From: Kalmusia sp. IMI 367209
Taxonomy: Eukaryota > Ascomycota > Dothideomycetes > Pleosporales > Didymosphaeriaceae
Direction: 5' to 3'
Assembly: GCA_027946365.1 (NCBI GenBank)
Contig: JAPEUQ010000001.1
Location: 3,906,001-3,970,000 of the forward strand
DNA: 64,000 nucleotides
Below are positions 36,788 through 47,422 of this stretch, in pieces. Under the pieces are notes generated by a model. It saw only the letters and a list, made by a program, of their open reading frames with translations, was not told where the DNA came from and made no database searches. Position 1 is the first letter of the stretch, and each line of letters starts with the position of its first letter. The position numbers were made by a program, and so were the translations under genes.

Positions 36788-37190
36788 TTATTTCTTGGCA
36801 TCCGGATCTGCACCAGAAGCGAGGAGTCGTTCAACGGTCGAAATAACATCTTCTTCCCTATCCATACGAGCCCAGTCCAGAGTATCATGTAGCGGTATCC
36901 GCCCTTCTTAGTCGGTGACATGGACGTTTGCTCCCTTACGAAGAAGCTCAAGTATCGCCTGTTCGAAGCTGAATCGGCAAGTGACGTGGAGCGCAGTGAT
37001 CCGGTCTTTTGAGCGCACAATTAGGTTGACCGAATCGTAACAACGTCTTAAAAGGTGACGCACAATATTTGCATGACCCTGAATTAGCGCTGCATACAGT
37101 GGTATGTACCCCTCTCCGTCCGGCATGTCAGGATCAGCTCCTGAGTCAAGCAAGCGAGATACAACGGTGAGTCTAACTGGTGCTTCTAAT
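36788..37190 (-). pseudogene. ankyrin-repeat gene relic
   Basis: Read on the minus strand, this frame carries about four ankyrin units: LLDSGADPDMPDGEG, then PLYAALIQGHANIVRHLL, then TALHVTCRFSFEQAILELLRKGANVHVTD. After a TAA stop at 36908-36910 comes EGRIPLHDTLDWA and VERLLASGADPDAKK, and then a second in-frame TAA at 36788-36790. The match to the repeat (GxTPLHxA...LLxxGAD) resumes in the same frame across the first stop, so this is a decayed copy and not an intron boundary. Both stops are one C-to-T change from CAA (Gln). No start codon or HET/NACHT partner domain was found nearby. Ankyrin arrays of this type in fungi often belong to NLR-like or HET-associated proteins. Confidence 0.6.
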
Positions 37191-37939
37191 TATCACAGCA
37201 TCGAGCAGAGGGCAGAATAAACGCCAATGGAGTTGACGACATGTTTGGCTAAGATGACTGAGTTCCTGGATGTTGAGCCCTGCTGCTATGTCGAGCAGTA
37301 GCTCCATGGGAAAGTTGGGTAGGTGACATGGCAGGCCCGCCGATCGACTTGGGATTTAGTAAGGCTCGTGAGGCTGAAAGGTTGTAAGATTGTTCTTACT
37401 GATAGCAAGGGTCCTAATTTGTGCATGAGTTAAACGTAAAGTGATAATAGCGTCGGTGTCTGCTACCTTTCTGTCAACGTTGTTTATGTAGCTTCATAGC
37501 CTAGGTTGAAATCTAGCAGAATATACCCAAACAAAGTGAGCTTAGGTAGGTAGGAAGTGTATTTGCATAGCGAGCGGGGCATACTGTACGGGTGTATACT
37601 GCATTGTTGAGTGGGCGCGTGCATTTACGGCAATATACGAGTGGCGTGGCGCTTCTTTATGCCTAGATTACTAGACCATCAGTCAAATGTAATCTCCAAA
37701 GATATATGTAATGCCGAGACTCGGTCCCTCATTCCGGATCTCAAGTTGTTTTCATACCTGAGTCTCTTCTTAGGGTTAGCAGCTTCGCTTGGCTCTCCGT
37801 GAACACCTCTCCACCGTCACCAGCAGCCTTCCTCTTCTCTCCTACAAGAAGTTCTATTGTACTGTATGCGAAGTGCATATTGGCTCTCCGCCAGAGCTTT
37901 CGGTTAATTTGAAAGCAGCTTTCTCAATCCATTCGAAAA
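37191..37939. other. interval between ankyrin relic and gsh1 3' end
   Basis: About 750 bp, AT-leaning, without a recognisable feature. The right end is the gsh1 3' UTR. Confidence 0.4.
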
Positions 37940-40232
37940 TTATCTCCGTCTTCCCAACATCTCCTTGCCCAGTCCATCTCTCCCCTCCTTCCTCGTGATC
38001 TGCTCTGTCGCCTTTACAAGATCAAATGTAATCTCGTCCCCAACCACACTGTCTTTCTCATACTTCGAATGTGTTTGCACGAAATGGCGAATCCACTTCG
38101 CCGCTGTCCAATACGTGCCATCAGCTCGTTTCCGGATCAAGTCGAGATATCGCGCTAGATCGCAGCGCGTCTCGACATCGACATTCATGCTGTCGAGATA
38201 GCTTTCCACTAGCGGTATCAAGCCAGGGAAGCAGTCTCTTCCATCCGCAGACTGTTGCCCATTGATGACTTCGTTGATAGACATTTGCTCATATTCGTCT
38301 TCGACGGGGCCGAGGGGTGTGGGTGGTCTGCTGGTCTCAGCAGGGGTGGAGGTGCCGGTGGAGTGCGTATGCGAGCCAAAGGGATTTTTCCTGAACCAGA
38401 ACTTTTCGGTTGATACAGCATCGCGCTTGTGCGCTATTTCCATATTCTCAGTCACCCTCTGGATCGGCACGTAGAAGTTCAGGTTAAAACTTAGTATCGC
38501 TCTTGTAATTAATACAATGAAGATACTGAAAGCTGCGTTCTCGAAATCGGTGATCTGTATCTCCATTGGACGGAACTCGGTCCGCCAGCCAATGTCTGAG
38601 CCCGGCGGCGGCGGCTTGAAGCGCATATGTTGCCAGTTGGTAGATTGGAGGTTTTCGAAGTGGTCAGCCTTGGAGAGATCAAGTGTCTCGAGGTCTTCGG
38701 CGAAGACGACGATAGGGTCGCGGATGAAAAGATGCGCGAAGTGCGTGGCAAGAAGGTCATCCATGCCGCCATCAACGAGCCTCTGCTTGATATCTTGATC
38801 AATTACGAGATCAGGGTCAAGGTAGTCAGGTCGTAAACGGGGATCCTGCGAAATGTACGTTGAGTTGGAAGCGTAGCGAGATTTGGGCAGGCGCCATCTG
38901 TCATTCTGGAGAGGCTGATTCATAATCAGTATCTACATAAAGAGATGAATGGAAAGGGATAAGTCGCTACCTTTTCTCCAAGTTCTTCTGGCGTTCGGTC
39001 ATCGACCGCTCTGCTGATCTGGTTCCACCGAACATCTGTGTCAGCGAGGAATCCCTTGTAGATTGGTGTTGCAGCTGTCAGTGCGAGCAAGATCGGAGCA
39101 AGAGGGCTAAGTTGATCATACATCGTGCGGCCTTCTTGGATGTTCTTAGCTTGGAATGTTATCTGTAAGCAGCAACTCCCCATGCCAAATGCCATAGCAT
39201 CCATGTAGATGTGGTTATCCTTGGCAGCACCATTGCGAACATCGTCATCCTCGGGCCATTGATGAAGATCATAGTTCACGGTCGGGTCCTTGAATGGCCA
39301 CTGGGTCTTTTCATCTTTAAAAATCGGCACATTGATCTCGACTTTCCTGCCTCTCCGCCAGCGTATGTTCGCTGCCAGGGTCGGAAAGCGGATGTGCGGG
39401 TTAGCGATCTCGTCAGGCACATATTGAGATCGAAGTTTCGGGCCAGAAGCAGGGTATGACGGTATAATGCAGTCAGCCGAGCCGAGCCGTGGGAAAGTTG
39501 TCAAGGTGATTGGATACTCGTCCTTTTCCATGTGGTCCTTGGCTATCGTACGTCTACAGGGGGTTCAGTACTGCTTTGGGGAATGATAAGCGTGCGAGAA
39601 CGTTACCTCCATTTCATGTTGGGCTCAACGTCGAGGAGATCTTTGAAACCGATGCCCCATGGCTTTCCAGGGGTGGCTTCAAGCATGAAGCGGCCGAACT
39701 CGGGATGGAAGACAGGGGCGGTAGTCTCGGTCTCCCTTACGATGTCAACAAGCCGAGCTATCTTGTGGTAAATGGGACTCACTTGATAGCGCCTCTTTGC
39801 ACGTCGGGCACACCGCCTCCTTCTTGCAGGAGCTTCTCATCATTGGCTAGCGCCGCGAGAATGTCGGCCTGCCGCAAGGACAAGCGAACTTTACGGTTCT
39901 GCTCATCGTAGCACACGACGAGATATTCGATCTGGTGATCCCATCAGTCGCAGCTCGTACCACGCCAAGGCTGGGTCTACCTCGTCACCCCAGAGCAGTG
40001 CATCCCTCTCTTTGCCCTTGGCGTTGCTCCATATAGCAAGGAGTTGCTGCAGGACACGTCAATGTATTGCTCCACTTCTGTCGCGTCCGGAAAACGTACC
40101 TCAATCCCCCAGGATCGGACTTTGTTTGCGACCTTTTTGGCCTCTGGCCACTCTAGCGGAGTTCCCAAAGCGCTTGCATGCCGTTAGCCAGCATATCGAA
40201 TGCGGTGGTGCACGGTCTCACAGCAGCCCCAT
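37940..40232 (-). CDS. gsh1: glutamate-cysteine ligase catalytic subunit
   Basis: Seven exons, 40232-40222, 40172-40100, 40046-39981, 39931-39783, 39735-39607, 39553-38971 and 38914-37940, give 661 aa. Introns are 47-56 bp. This is the rate-limiting enzyme of glutathione synthesis, joining Glu and Cys through the gamma-carboxyl group with ATP. The first exon is 11 nt (ATGGGGCTGCT) and splices to give MGLLALGTPLEWPEAKKVA, the standard eukaryotic start. Further family blocks: DALLWGDEIEYLVV, FHPEFGRFMLEATPGKPWG, YPITLTTFPRLG, IYMDAMAFGMGSCCLQITFQ, MYDQLSPLAPILLALTAATP, and the C-terminal part with KSRYASNSTYIS and IVVFAEDLETLD. The length fits fungal Gcs1 enzymes. Without the micro-exon, no in-frame ATG precedes the conserved start: a TAA lies upstream in that frame. 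Confidence 0.95.
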
Positions 40233-41515
40233 TCCCAGATAACGTCGATGAAGCCCAACTTTCCGTCCAGTGCAAAAGAGGCGTTACGAAGGGCCTTCGC
40301 TGGACGCTGACTGGTGGGCTATTCCTTAGGATGGCGAGGGAGTGGAGGAAAACTCGGGGTGTACTGCAGAAATCTAACTTTAGCGGGGTACGAATACCTC
40401 GACGCGCAGGGCTGCAACGGCGAACTTGACGGGGCGTTGCAGAGGCGTGGCTGCGTATTCCGCCCGAACGATCGGTGTGATGGAAAATGTAGGTACAGTC
40501 AAGATGGGATGTGAGCGCCGACCTGTAACGGCAGTGTGGGATTGGTAATATGTGCATACGATGTGAAGGTCCCGTGGCAGACGGGCTAGCTCTTCTTAGC
40601 AAAGCATCCCTGCCCTACCCGATGACGCCCGCTCGCGCTTTCCGCTTTCGCTGCATGTAGACGAGCACGCCCGCAGCGCCGGACGGCCCAGCTCTTCATC
40701 TCCTCCAGACCCACACAGTGCGACGTTGAACAGAGCTACTGACAGCACATCGGAGGGCACAGCAGCAGCCCGTACCCGCAGGAATCGCTTGAGCTGGTCC
40801 CGTGCCACCTCGCTTCACCGCACGTGCCGGCCGCATGTGTATCAACACCAGCGCCGACTGCGAGAGAAGCGCCCGCTCCGCCGGCTGCTGCATGCTCGTC
40901 ATTTGCAGACGCTTTGGTTGGCCTGCCGGCTTTGATACGCGCCTCCCGCAAGCGATGACAGCTGCAGGGCCATGCACGGCCCGTCTGGGGTCGAAAAAGA
41001 GATGTCTCACGGAGGGGTTGGGCGTCATGTGTTGAGGGCAAGCCTGCTGTGAGTTGGCACTCGAGTCGCACAGTGCCAATATAGAGCGCCATCGCAACGG
41101 TTGCGCTCGCCATGGTGAGCACTATCGGACGCTGCTACGCGTGGGTGACACGGCAGCCAGCTCGCGATGGATCGATACAGACTGTGAGGTTGCTGCGCCG
41201 CCTGAAAGAAGAGGAGCCATCATCTGCAGACGAAAACGTTCCTGGCAACATGGACATCTTTGCTAGCTAATGCAGAGATAAGATTCGGCTTGATGACTTT
41301 GGACAGAAGGGTCAGGATCAGAAAATAGACATTGTCATGCGGAAACCCCTGAGTCCTGCGTCCCCTCCCCTCCCCTTCATCCCAGCCATAGTGCGCCGTT
41401 AACACTACAGCGGGGCCAGAAAAGCACGAACTAAAAGAGTGTTGTCGTTGTGGAACCAAGTCCATCCGAGCCGTACTCCAAGAATTGCTCCCTTGACACT
41501 CGAGCCAAATTCTAA
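40233..41515. other. gsh1 upstream region
   Basis: About 1.28 kb, GC-rich from 40600 to 41250, with overlapping domain-free frames on both strands. It should hold the gsh1 promoter. I did not find a clear Yap1-type TTASTAA site by eye. Confidence 0.4.
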
Positions 41516-42001
41516 CTAAGCGCACCAGACCGCACCCGTCGCACCTGTCGATGTTGGTCAGCATTCCCTTCTGTCGGCCCAAAACACTCACCTCCGCAGT
41601 AACCACTGCCACCAACTGGGATGGTGTTCCAGCTTTCGACCCAGCAATCCCAAGCTGGAGCCCAAACCCATGGCCTGGAGCATGTCAGCAGCGCGGTTTG
41701 TTGAAGATTGAAGAGCATTCACATACGTGTCGGAACCGACATTCTGCACCACGCATCTAGAAATGAAATTCTCCGTAGTCGTTGTGAGGGTCCTCAGCGA
41801 TCGAAAGCTCGTTCCCGGGCCTTGGCGGCATGCCACCGTTGCTCGTACTTTGCAGGTCACATCTGCGCGCTTATCTAACGCAGTACTAGAAGGTACGAGA
41901 GGGGGATCGACTTGAACTTTCACCATAGATGTTGCCGGAACGGCGTTGGCGATAGTGCTCAAGAGACTAACAGAGCAAGAGACGGTTGCAGCAAGCTTCA
42001 T
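41516..42001 (-). CDS. secreted Cys-rich SH3-like protein, 128 aa
   Basis: Three exons, 42001-41727, 41674-41592 and 41544-41516, with introns of 52 and 47 bp, give 128 aa. A signal peptide (about residues 1-20, MKLAATVSCSVSLLSTIANA) is followed by a propeptide ending in LDKR (residues 42-45), a typical Kex2 cleavage site. The mature part of about 83 residues has six cysteines and the pattern VACRQGPGTSF, which resembles the start of bacterial-type SH3 domains seen in many fungal secreted proteins. It ends WDCWVESWN and GYCGGGATGAVWCA. Such proteins may bind cell-wall peptides or act extracellularly; function is not known. Reading the first exon through the donor gives a different and unlikely C-terminus. 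The in-frame Met at 42208 is rejected because it would bury the signal peptide. Confidence 0.8.
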
Positions 42002-43433
42002 TATGGATAAACAGACCAGTGTTCTGAGATTTGATGCGTACAATTTCCACCTTCTGTCGATAGAAAAGATCACCTTTTCGTCGGCCGCCCGTGGTTCTTG
42101 ATATAAACCACAGATGCTCTGCTGAGTGGATCTTAAGTTCAGCTTATACTGTATTACTTCTGCTTTCCTCGCTTTCCTCGCGTTCGAAATTACCTGTACG
42201 GACCTCATGGGAGCTTCTGGTGGTCAGAAATAGAAGGCAACAAGGCGACGAATTGCTGTAGCATCGGGCTGACAGCCTCAATACTACCCCATAACAACTA
42301 TCTGCGGATCGGCTCGAACATCAATGGTCAATCAGTCTTCCGTTTAGCAAATGGCGGTTTCTAGACCTCTGCCATAAAGAGATAGGTAATAATCGGATGC
42401 TTTTTGCTTGACTTTTTCCCGCCACAAGGCTTCTTCCGTAGCGAAAAAGCGAATACGAAGCCGTGAATGCGGGGATCCCCATCTTGTAAGAGAGTATAAG
42501 GCTTTGGGTCGTCGATGCTCTTTTCTCGGACCAATCATTAGGGACCGTGTCTTGAGGGGAGCTCAGCCGTACCAAGACATTTTGATTAAATGTGCGGGAA
42601 TATTCTTGACTGGTGAACGTTTTTTTTCTCTCCAACACAGTGTGTGCAGCAATAAGCCAGACAGCTTTACAACTATGGGCAGTAATCTTCTACCAATGAA
42701 TGGTGTTTGTAAAGGATAGCCTAGAGTAACACGGCTGAAATTAGCGTAGTGCAGTGTCCACCTGTTTTTTGTTTGGCTCATCTACTACGGGTTGTTAAGT
42801 CTACCTGGACAGTATTTACATGATTATCTATCCAAGTACATAGCATCAAGAAGCTGGCTTCAGCGATTGTTAATTGAATGATTATATGGGTCGTGCGCCA
42901 TAATTGAAGGCACCATCACCAGCTTCTGGGCGCCCCCTGAACGAATAATAGACACACCTCGACACAACATCTCCATGATGGCACAGCATCCTTCAATAGC
43001 GTCCCTCACGCGGACCACAACCATTGTACCGGTCTCTCGGGAAAACGACCGGTCCTCCCTTCTCCACACGCGCTCTTCCGCATCCCCTCACCTCTCCATC
43101 CCAAGCCCGATGACCACCCACCCCGTTACACAAGCACCTTTGGATGGAAGCGCTCTACGCATCCTCCGTACGACGCTGCCACAGAAACAAGGCCCCATAA
43201 CCCCCTAGCTCGTCATACAGACGCACGCCCGCTCTCGCCGTGCAACATCGATCTCTGAGCAACGCAGCTTGCATTGCTGCTGCTCAGTCGGCCGATCTGC
43301 GCACGCGGCGCTCCCACATGCGGAAATTTCGAGCGAGACCTGTGCAACCCGCGTCCCGAGAATCCAGACGCTTCTGCATGAGGCTGCGCGTCTCTCCGAG
43401 GGAGGCAGACGGTGTGTGCAAGCGAGGAGACGG

Positions 43434-43449
43434 TTTTTTTTTTTTTTTT
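43434..43449 (+). repeat. poly-T run
   Basis: Sixteen T residues in a row, about 90 bp from the TG microsatellite. Run length is prone to sequencing error. Confidence 0.85.
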
Positions 43450-43534
43450 CACCAGCGCGGAGCGACGAAAATGCCTTGTTGACGGGAGCGACAAGTGTGG
43501 GGCAAGGTAACATTGGGACAGTGACGGGAGCGTG

Positions 43535-43536
<2 letters not shown>

Positions 43537-43575
<39 letters not shown>
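43537..43575 (+). repeat. (TG)n microsatellite
   Basis: About 19 TG units without interruption. It lies in non-coding DNA downstream of nsdD. Confidence 0.95.
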
Positions 43576-43578
<3 letters not shown>

Positions 43579-44145
43579 AGCCGCTCCAGAACATTTTCCT
43601 CGCGGTTTCGTGGGCGAGAGAGGGCCACGGCGTGCTATCCCGCGAGACCGTACATCCTCGGCGTTCAGTCTCGTTCGCCTCACACGAATGCAGCGGATCG
43701 GGTAACCCAAAGCGAGACAAATCGCAACATCGTGCGTTCCGAGCCCCAGTTCCAGATGTTGTGACATCGCCGGAAGGAGTAGAAACTGCGACTCGGATGC
43801 AAGGCGGGGAGGGCAGTATGTGGTAGCTGTGCGGGCCGAGTCGAGCGACGCAGTGGAGCTGGTAGCAGAAGGAACAACGAGCACGGAGAGAAAACAAAGG
43901 TCAAGTAGGGGGGAAATCGAAGACAAGGCTGAGAAGTGGTAGGTTTTCCATATGACTACCCAACGCAAAGTTTTGTACTTTGCTCAATCCAATCTTCTTT
44001 CTCTCGCGCTATCGTCACAACACTTCTAGAAAAGCGTGTCCATCTCCTCATCTGCTAGTTTTCACATCTATCATCCTCAAATGCGAAACGCCGCTCACGA
44101 AAAAGAAATGCCTAGAGGCGGGCCTAGAAGCCTGCGGTATCTGTG

Positions 44146-44526
44146 TCAAGATGCAACCGTCGCTAGTATAGTAACAAGTGTGAGACCAAAACATCGCCAA
44201 TTCAGATCTTCGCACAACAGCGCCAAAAAATTAAACGTACAAAGCTTCTGCGTCTCTGAAAAGACGAGCGCAAGGTGCAAGATGATGAGGATCCGGTTCC
44301 GTAAATGCAAGGATACGATAGGGCGCCAAAGCTCCTTCCAGGGAAATGTCCGACGAGAAATGATGCGAAAGACGAAATATGTAACGCCAGAGACCAGCAA
44401 TATATATAGCCCAGCTAGTGTAGGAGCGGGAATAAATGACTTTTTGAAGTGTCGGCGGGTGTGCCGCTTGTAGGTCTCGATTCGTGTGCGAGATCGAGCA
44501 GCGTGCCAACGCGAGAAAGACTCCAT
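44146..44526 (-). CDS. doubtful small hydrophobic protein downstream of nsdD
   Basis: A 126-codon frame starting 18 bp after the nsdD stop. It has a basic N-terminus (RHTRRHFKKS) followed by three hydrophobic stretches (PTLAGLYILLVSGVTYFVF; RILIILHLALVF; LTLVTILATVAS). This pattern could be a small membrane protein, but it may equally be the nsdD 3' UTR, since other frames here are open too. No family is recognised. Confidence 0.25.
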   Translation of the reverse strand: MESFSRWHAARSRTRIETYKRHTRRHFKKSFIPAPTLAGLYILLVSGVTYFVFRIISRRTFPWKELWRPIVSLHLRNRILIILHLALVFSETQKLCTFNFLALLCEDLNWRCFGLTLVTILATVAS

Positions 44527-44544
44527 GATAGAAATCCAGGGACA

Positions 44545-46215
44545 CTATGCGTTAGGCGACCCTTGTTCTAGAGTCTTAGGTCGTAAGTTTGAGCTGCTCA
44601 TGGCTTGCTTGCCACCCATTTTACGGGTCAACTTCGCATAGTCTGCATCGAGTAAGCGGGGAAAGTCAAGTATAGGGAGGTTCGGGCCTTACGGAGACCA
44701 CATGCATTGCACAGAGTTCTTGCTCCGTCAGGGCCGCGTCGCCATTCCGGAGTTTCGGCTCGATTGCAGCTATGACACCGGCCCGGTGGTGCCGCTCGCT
44801 GCGTTGGCTTGTTAGGGATGAGTTCAAGCTGACACTTTGGTTCCGGAAGCGAACTTACACCGCGACGTTTTTTAGGGTCGGGGCCTGCAAATCCACCGGC
44901 ACCTTTGGTATCCTCGCCATAGTTGCTTTGTGCATCATGCTCGTACCCGTTCATTCGTGGATATTGTGGTGGCTCTACAATGCTTGCTTGGTGATTGAAC
45001 ACCACCTCTCGCATGCGTTGCAGCGAAATTTGAATTCTTTCGCTGTGCTTCAACATGTCATCCACCTCATCCAATCTGGGCATGGACTGCGGGGTCATGC
45101 CGATGCGTTGATTTTCGTGGGCTCGTTGTCGGTAGATTTTACTAAAATCCGTGATACGACCAGCACCTTCGGCCATCTGAGGTAGGTTAGTAAGGTAGAA
45201 GGAAAAAAATTGTATTGATGGGACCTACCTCGTTGAGTGAAGCTTCGAGATCAAAGCTTTCAAGATGTCTCTTCACCGATTCACCGTACGGTGCAAGGCT
45301 GGCTCGATTGAGTTTCTTCTCTTCTACACGGCCATCCCATTGCCCGTTGTACGGTCGTGGAGGTGCGGAATATGTTGCTGATGGTGGATACGCGGAATTG
45401 GGCGCTCCTGGTGCAGGGGCCGACAAAGGATAATTGGAGGGGTATTGTTGATAGCCATAGTTAGGATTCATTGGTCCGGCTGAGTGAGGCGCTGGCGGCT
45501 CGTACGTGGAAGACGATGGTGGAGGGTAGCTATTATAAGGATAGTTCGGCCGGCCAGGGCCTGGAGGCGGAGATGGGTTTGTACGGAGAGGGTGGAGGGT
45601 CGGGAGCTTAGAATTCTGCTGCGGAGTTGAAAACGAAGGACGAGGTTCGGAGAAAGATGGGCGAGGCTCTGAAAAAGAAGGGCGTGGTAGCGAATCCAAC
45701 GGCGCTGGAGGCGGAGGGTGCGGAGGAGGACCAGATGCTGTCGATGTACCCATGTACGGACTCCGTGTTTGCGCAAAGGGATTTGAAGACCCCTGGCTGC
45801 CGTGGAGATCGGTTGAAAAGGCTCTCGTCCTCTGATCGGTGGGAGAAGTCGTCGAAGGGGGGAAATAGGACTGGGGCGCCGATGTAGGGGCAGGTGGAGG
45901 ACCCGGGGCGGGTGCTGAGAAAGCATGCGGATCACTGGTGCTGCCCAGTGCTTCCTGTATGGATGGTAATGATTGACGTGCTGGTGCCCGCTGCGCTTCT
46001 TCCTCCCCTGACGTACGGCGCGACTCTGGAGGCGACAACAATCCGCCCAGCGGGCCTGGTACTGTGCTGGCAGCTGGTGATTGGTGATTGTGGTGCGAAA
46101 GCGGATGCAACGGGGTGATGGCAGCGGAAGCCGAATGTTTTCGTTGGTAGTCCATCTCTTCCCGCTTGACAGAGTCCAGGTTACTTATTGACGGAAGTCC
46201 TATACTGCTCCACAT
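44545..46215 (-). CDS. nsdD: NsdD-type GATA transcription factor
   Basis: Four exons, 46215-45229, 45176-44859, 44798-44693 and 44642-44545, with introns of 50-60 bp, give 502 aa. NsdD activates sexual development and represses conidiation in aspergilli; orthologues also control light response and secondary metabolism. Seen: a long Pro/Ser/Tyr-rich N-terminus with the conserved start MWSSIGLPSISNLDSVKREE, a three-fold RPSFSEP repeat, the conserved helix MAEGAGRITDFSKIYRQRAHE and LDEVDDMLKHSERI, and a single GATA finger, C-X2-C-X18-C-X2-C (CHSC at residues 443-446, CNAC at about 465-468). HYAKLTRKMG follows and the protein ends about 25 residues later. The finger is split by introns at RRG/RAAPPG and GL/HYAK. 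The frame is open for 112 codons upstream of the chosen Met, but that part is Ala/Arg-rich and unlike the family. Confidence 0.93.
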
Positions 46216-46440
46216 GTTAGCGACCGGAGCCAAAGAGCGCGAGAGCAAACACGGACCTTTGCCTAGAATCGAGCGCTTCCATGGCAGGCGATGATGATGA
46301 CGGCGACGGTGACGAGCCGCAACCTGCTCGCGCTTCTGCTGGCAGAAGAGCGCGGCGAACGGCTGCGGGGCGTGCTGTATGTATCCGCAGACAAGACCAG
46401 CACCCGCGTCTGCGAACTGGTCCCCAGACTCAGCGCTGGC

Positions 46441-46461
46441 TGCTGCTGCTGCTGCTGCTGC
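46441..46461 (+). repeat. (TGC)n trinucleotide run
   Basis: Seven TGC units. On the minus strand it would encode an alanine run in the open frame upstream of the nsdD start, which is probably 5' leader. Confidence 0.85.
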
Positions 46462-47380
46462 AAGGACCCACGCGCCGCGGCGGGCACGCGCCCAGGTATA
46501 TTTGGAGGGGCCGCACAGAGGACTGCGTGTCGCTGGTCGTGGTGGGCGCACAGCGGTATTGCAACGGGATGCGGCGGGCGGGCACAGTGGGCCGTGGAGG
46601 GGCTACAAGTACTCAATGACCCGGCGGCGGCGGCGTTGTCCTCCTCTTTTCTTTTTATTTGGCGCGCAGAGCGTACGGGGCAGGCGCGGGTGCGGGCGTG
46701 GGCGCGAAAGGGCAGCGTTGGTCGGGTGGGCGTTGGGGATGTTGCGCTGCGGGTCCCGTGATCTGAGGGCGTGGGTGGGTGTCGAGGTGAAGGTAGGTGC
46801 AATGCGGCCTCGTGGAGGACGGCGGACCAGGACCACCAATATTAGACGCGGGCGCTGCAAGAGGTGAGCAGGCGATCGGAGATGGGCCGGCACGGCGGGC
46901 TGCGAGTGGGTGTGACGGGCGGGCTGCAGACGGTCGAGGACGCAGGCCAGCGGTCGAAGCCGGGGGTGTGCGGTGGTTAACACTGAACAGGATGATGGCA
47001 TGCCGCGTGAACAGGCCCCGTCCTCTTTTCTTGCGAGCGAAGCGGCTAAGCGAACGACATGCCGTCGGCAGGGCCAGCCCGCGCAGGTCAGGATCGGCGG
47101 CCACAAGCACCAGATGGGCGTCCATGGGCAGCCTTTGCTCGCTGGCCCTCTCCAGGCGCCTCCCCTCGCAGCGGCCGGCGCACGGCTCTATCGAAACTGT
47201 AGGCGCAGGCGGCGCGAGCACACAGACACGCACCCCAATTGGTCTTCCAGCGCCCCGGCCACGTCTCCTTTCGGCTGCCCAAAGACGATCGATGCCAACG
47301 CCCCCGGCTCATCATGCACTCGAGGGCAGCCCCGGCTTTTGCCCGCCCTGTCAACCACCCTTGCCCTGCGGTGTGCCTTT

Positions 47381-47382
47381 CC

Positions 47383-47415
<33 letters not shown>

Positions 47416-47422
47416 CCTCTCT
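47381..47422 (+). repeat. CT-rich simple repeat
   Basis: A nearly pure CT tract of about 40 bp, with a core of about 13 uninterrupted CT units. It lies about 1.2 kb upstream of the nsdD start codon. Polypyrimidine tracts of this sort are common near fungal transcription starts. Confidence 0.85.

Larger units (their letters stand above)
42002..44544. other. gene-free interval with simple repeats
   Basis: About 2.5 kb between the secreted-protein gene and the nsdD 3' end. It contains a 16-T run and a long TG microsatellite (listed separately), and purine- and pyrimidine-skewed patches at 43200-43950. Apparent proteins over the TG repeat are artefacts of it. One doubtful frame at 44146-44526 is listed separately. 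Confidence 0.45.

Noticed and set aside
43213..43968. Two overlapping minus-strand frames of over 200 codons
   Set aside because: Both run through the TG microsatellite and poly-T run, producing His-Thr and Lys repeats. They are artefacts of simple sequence.
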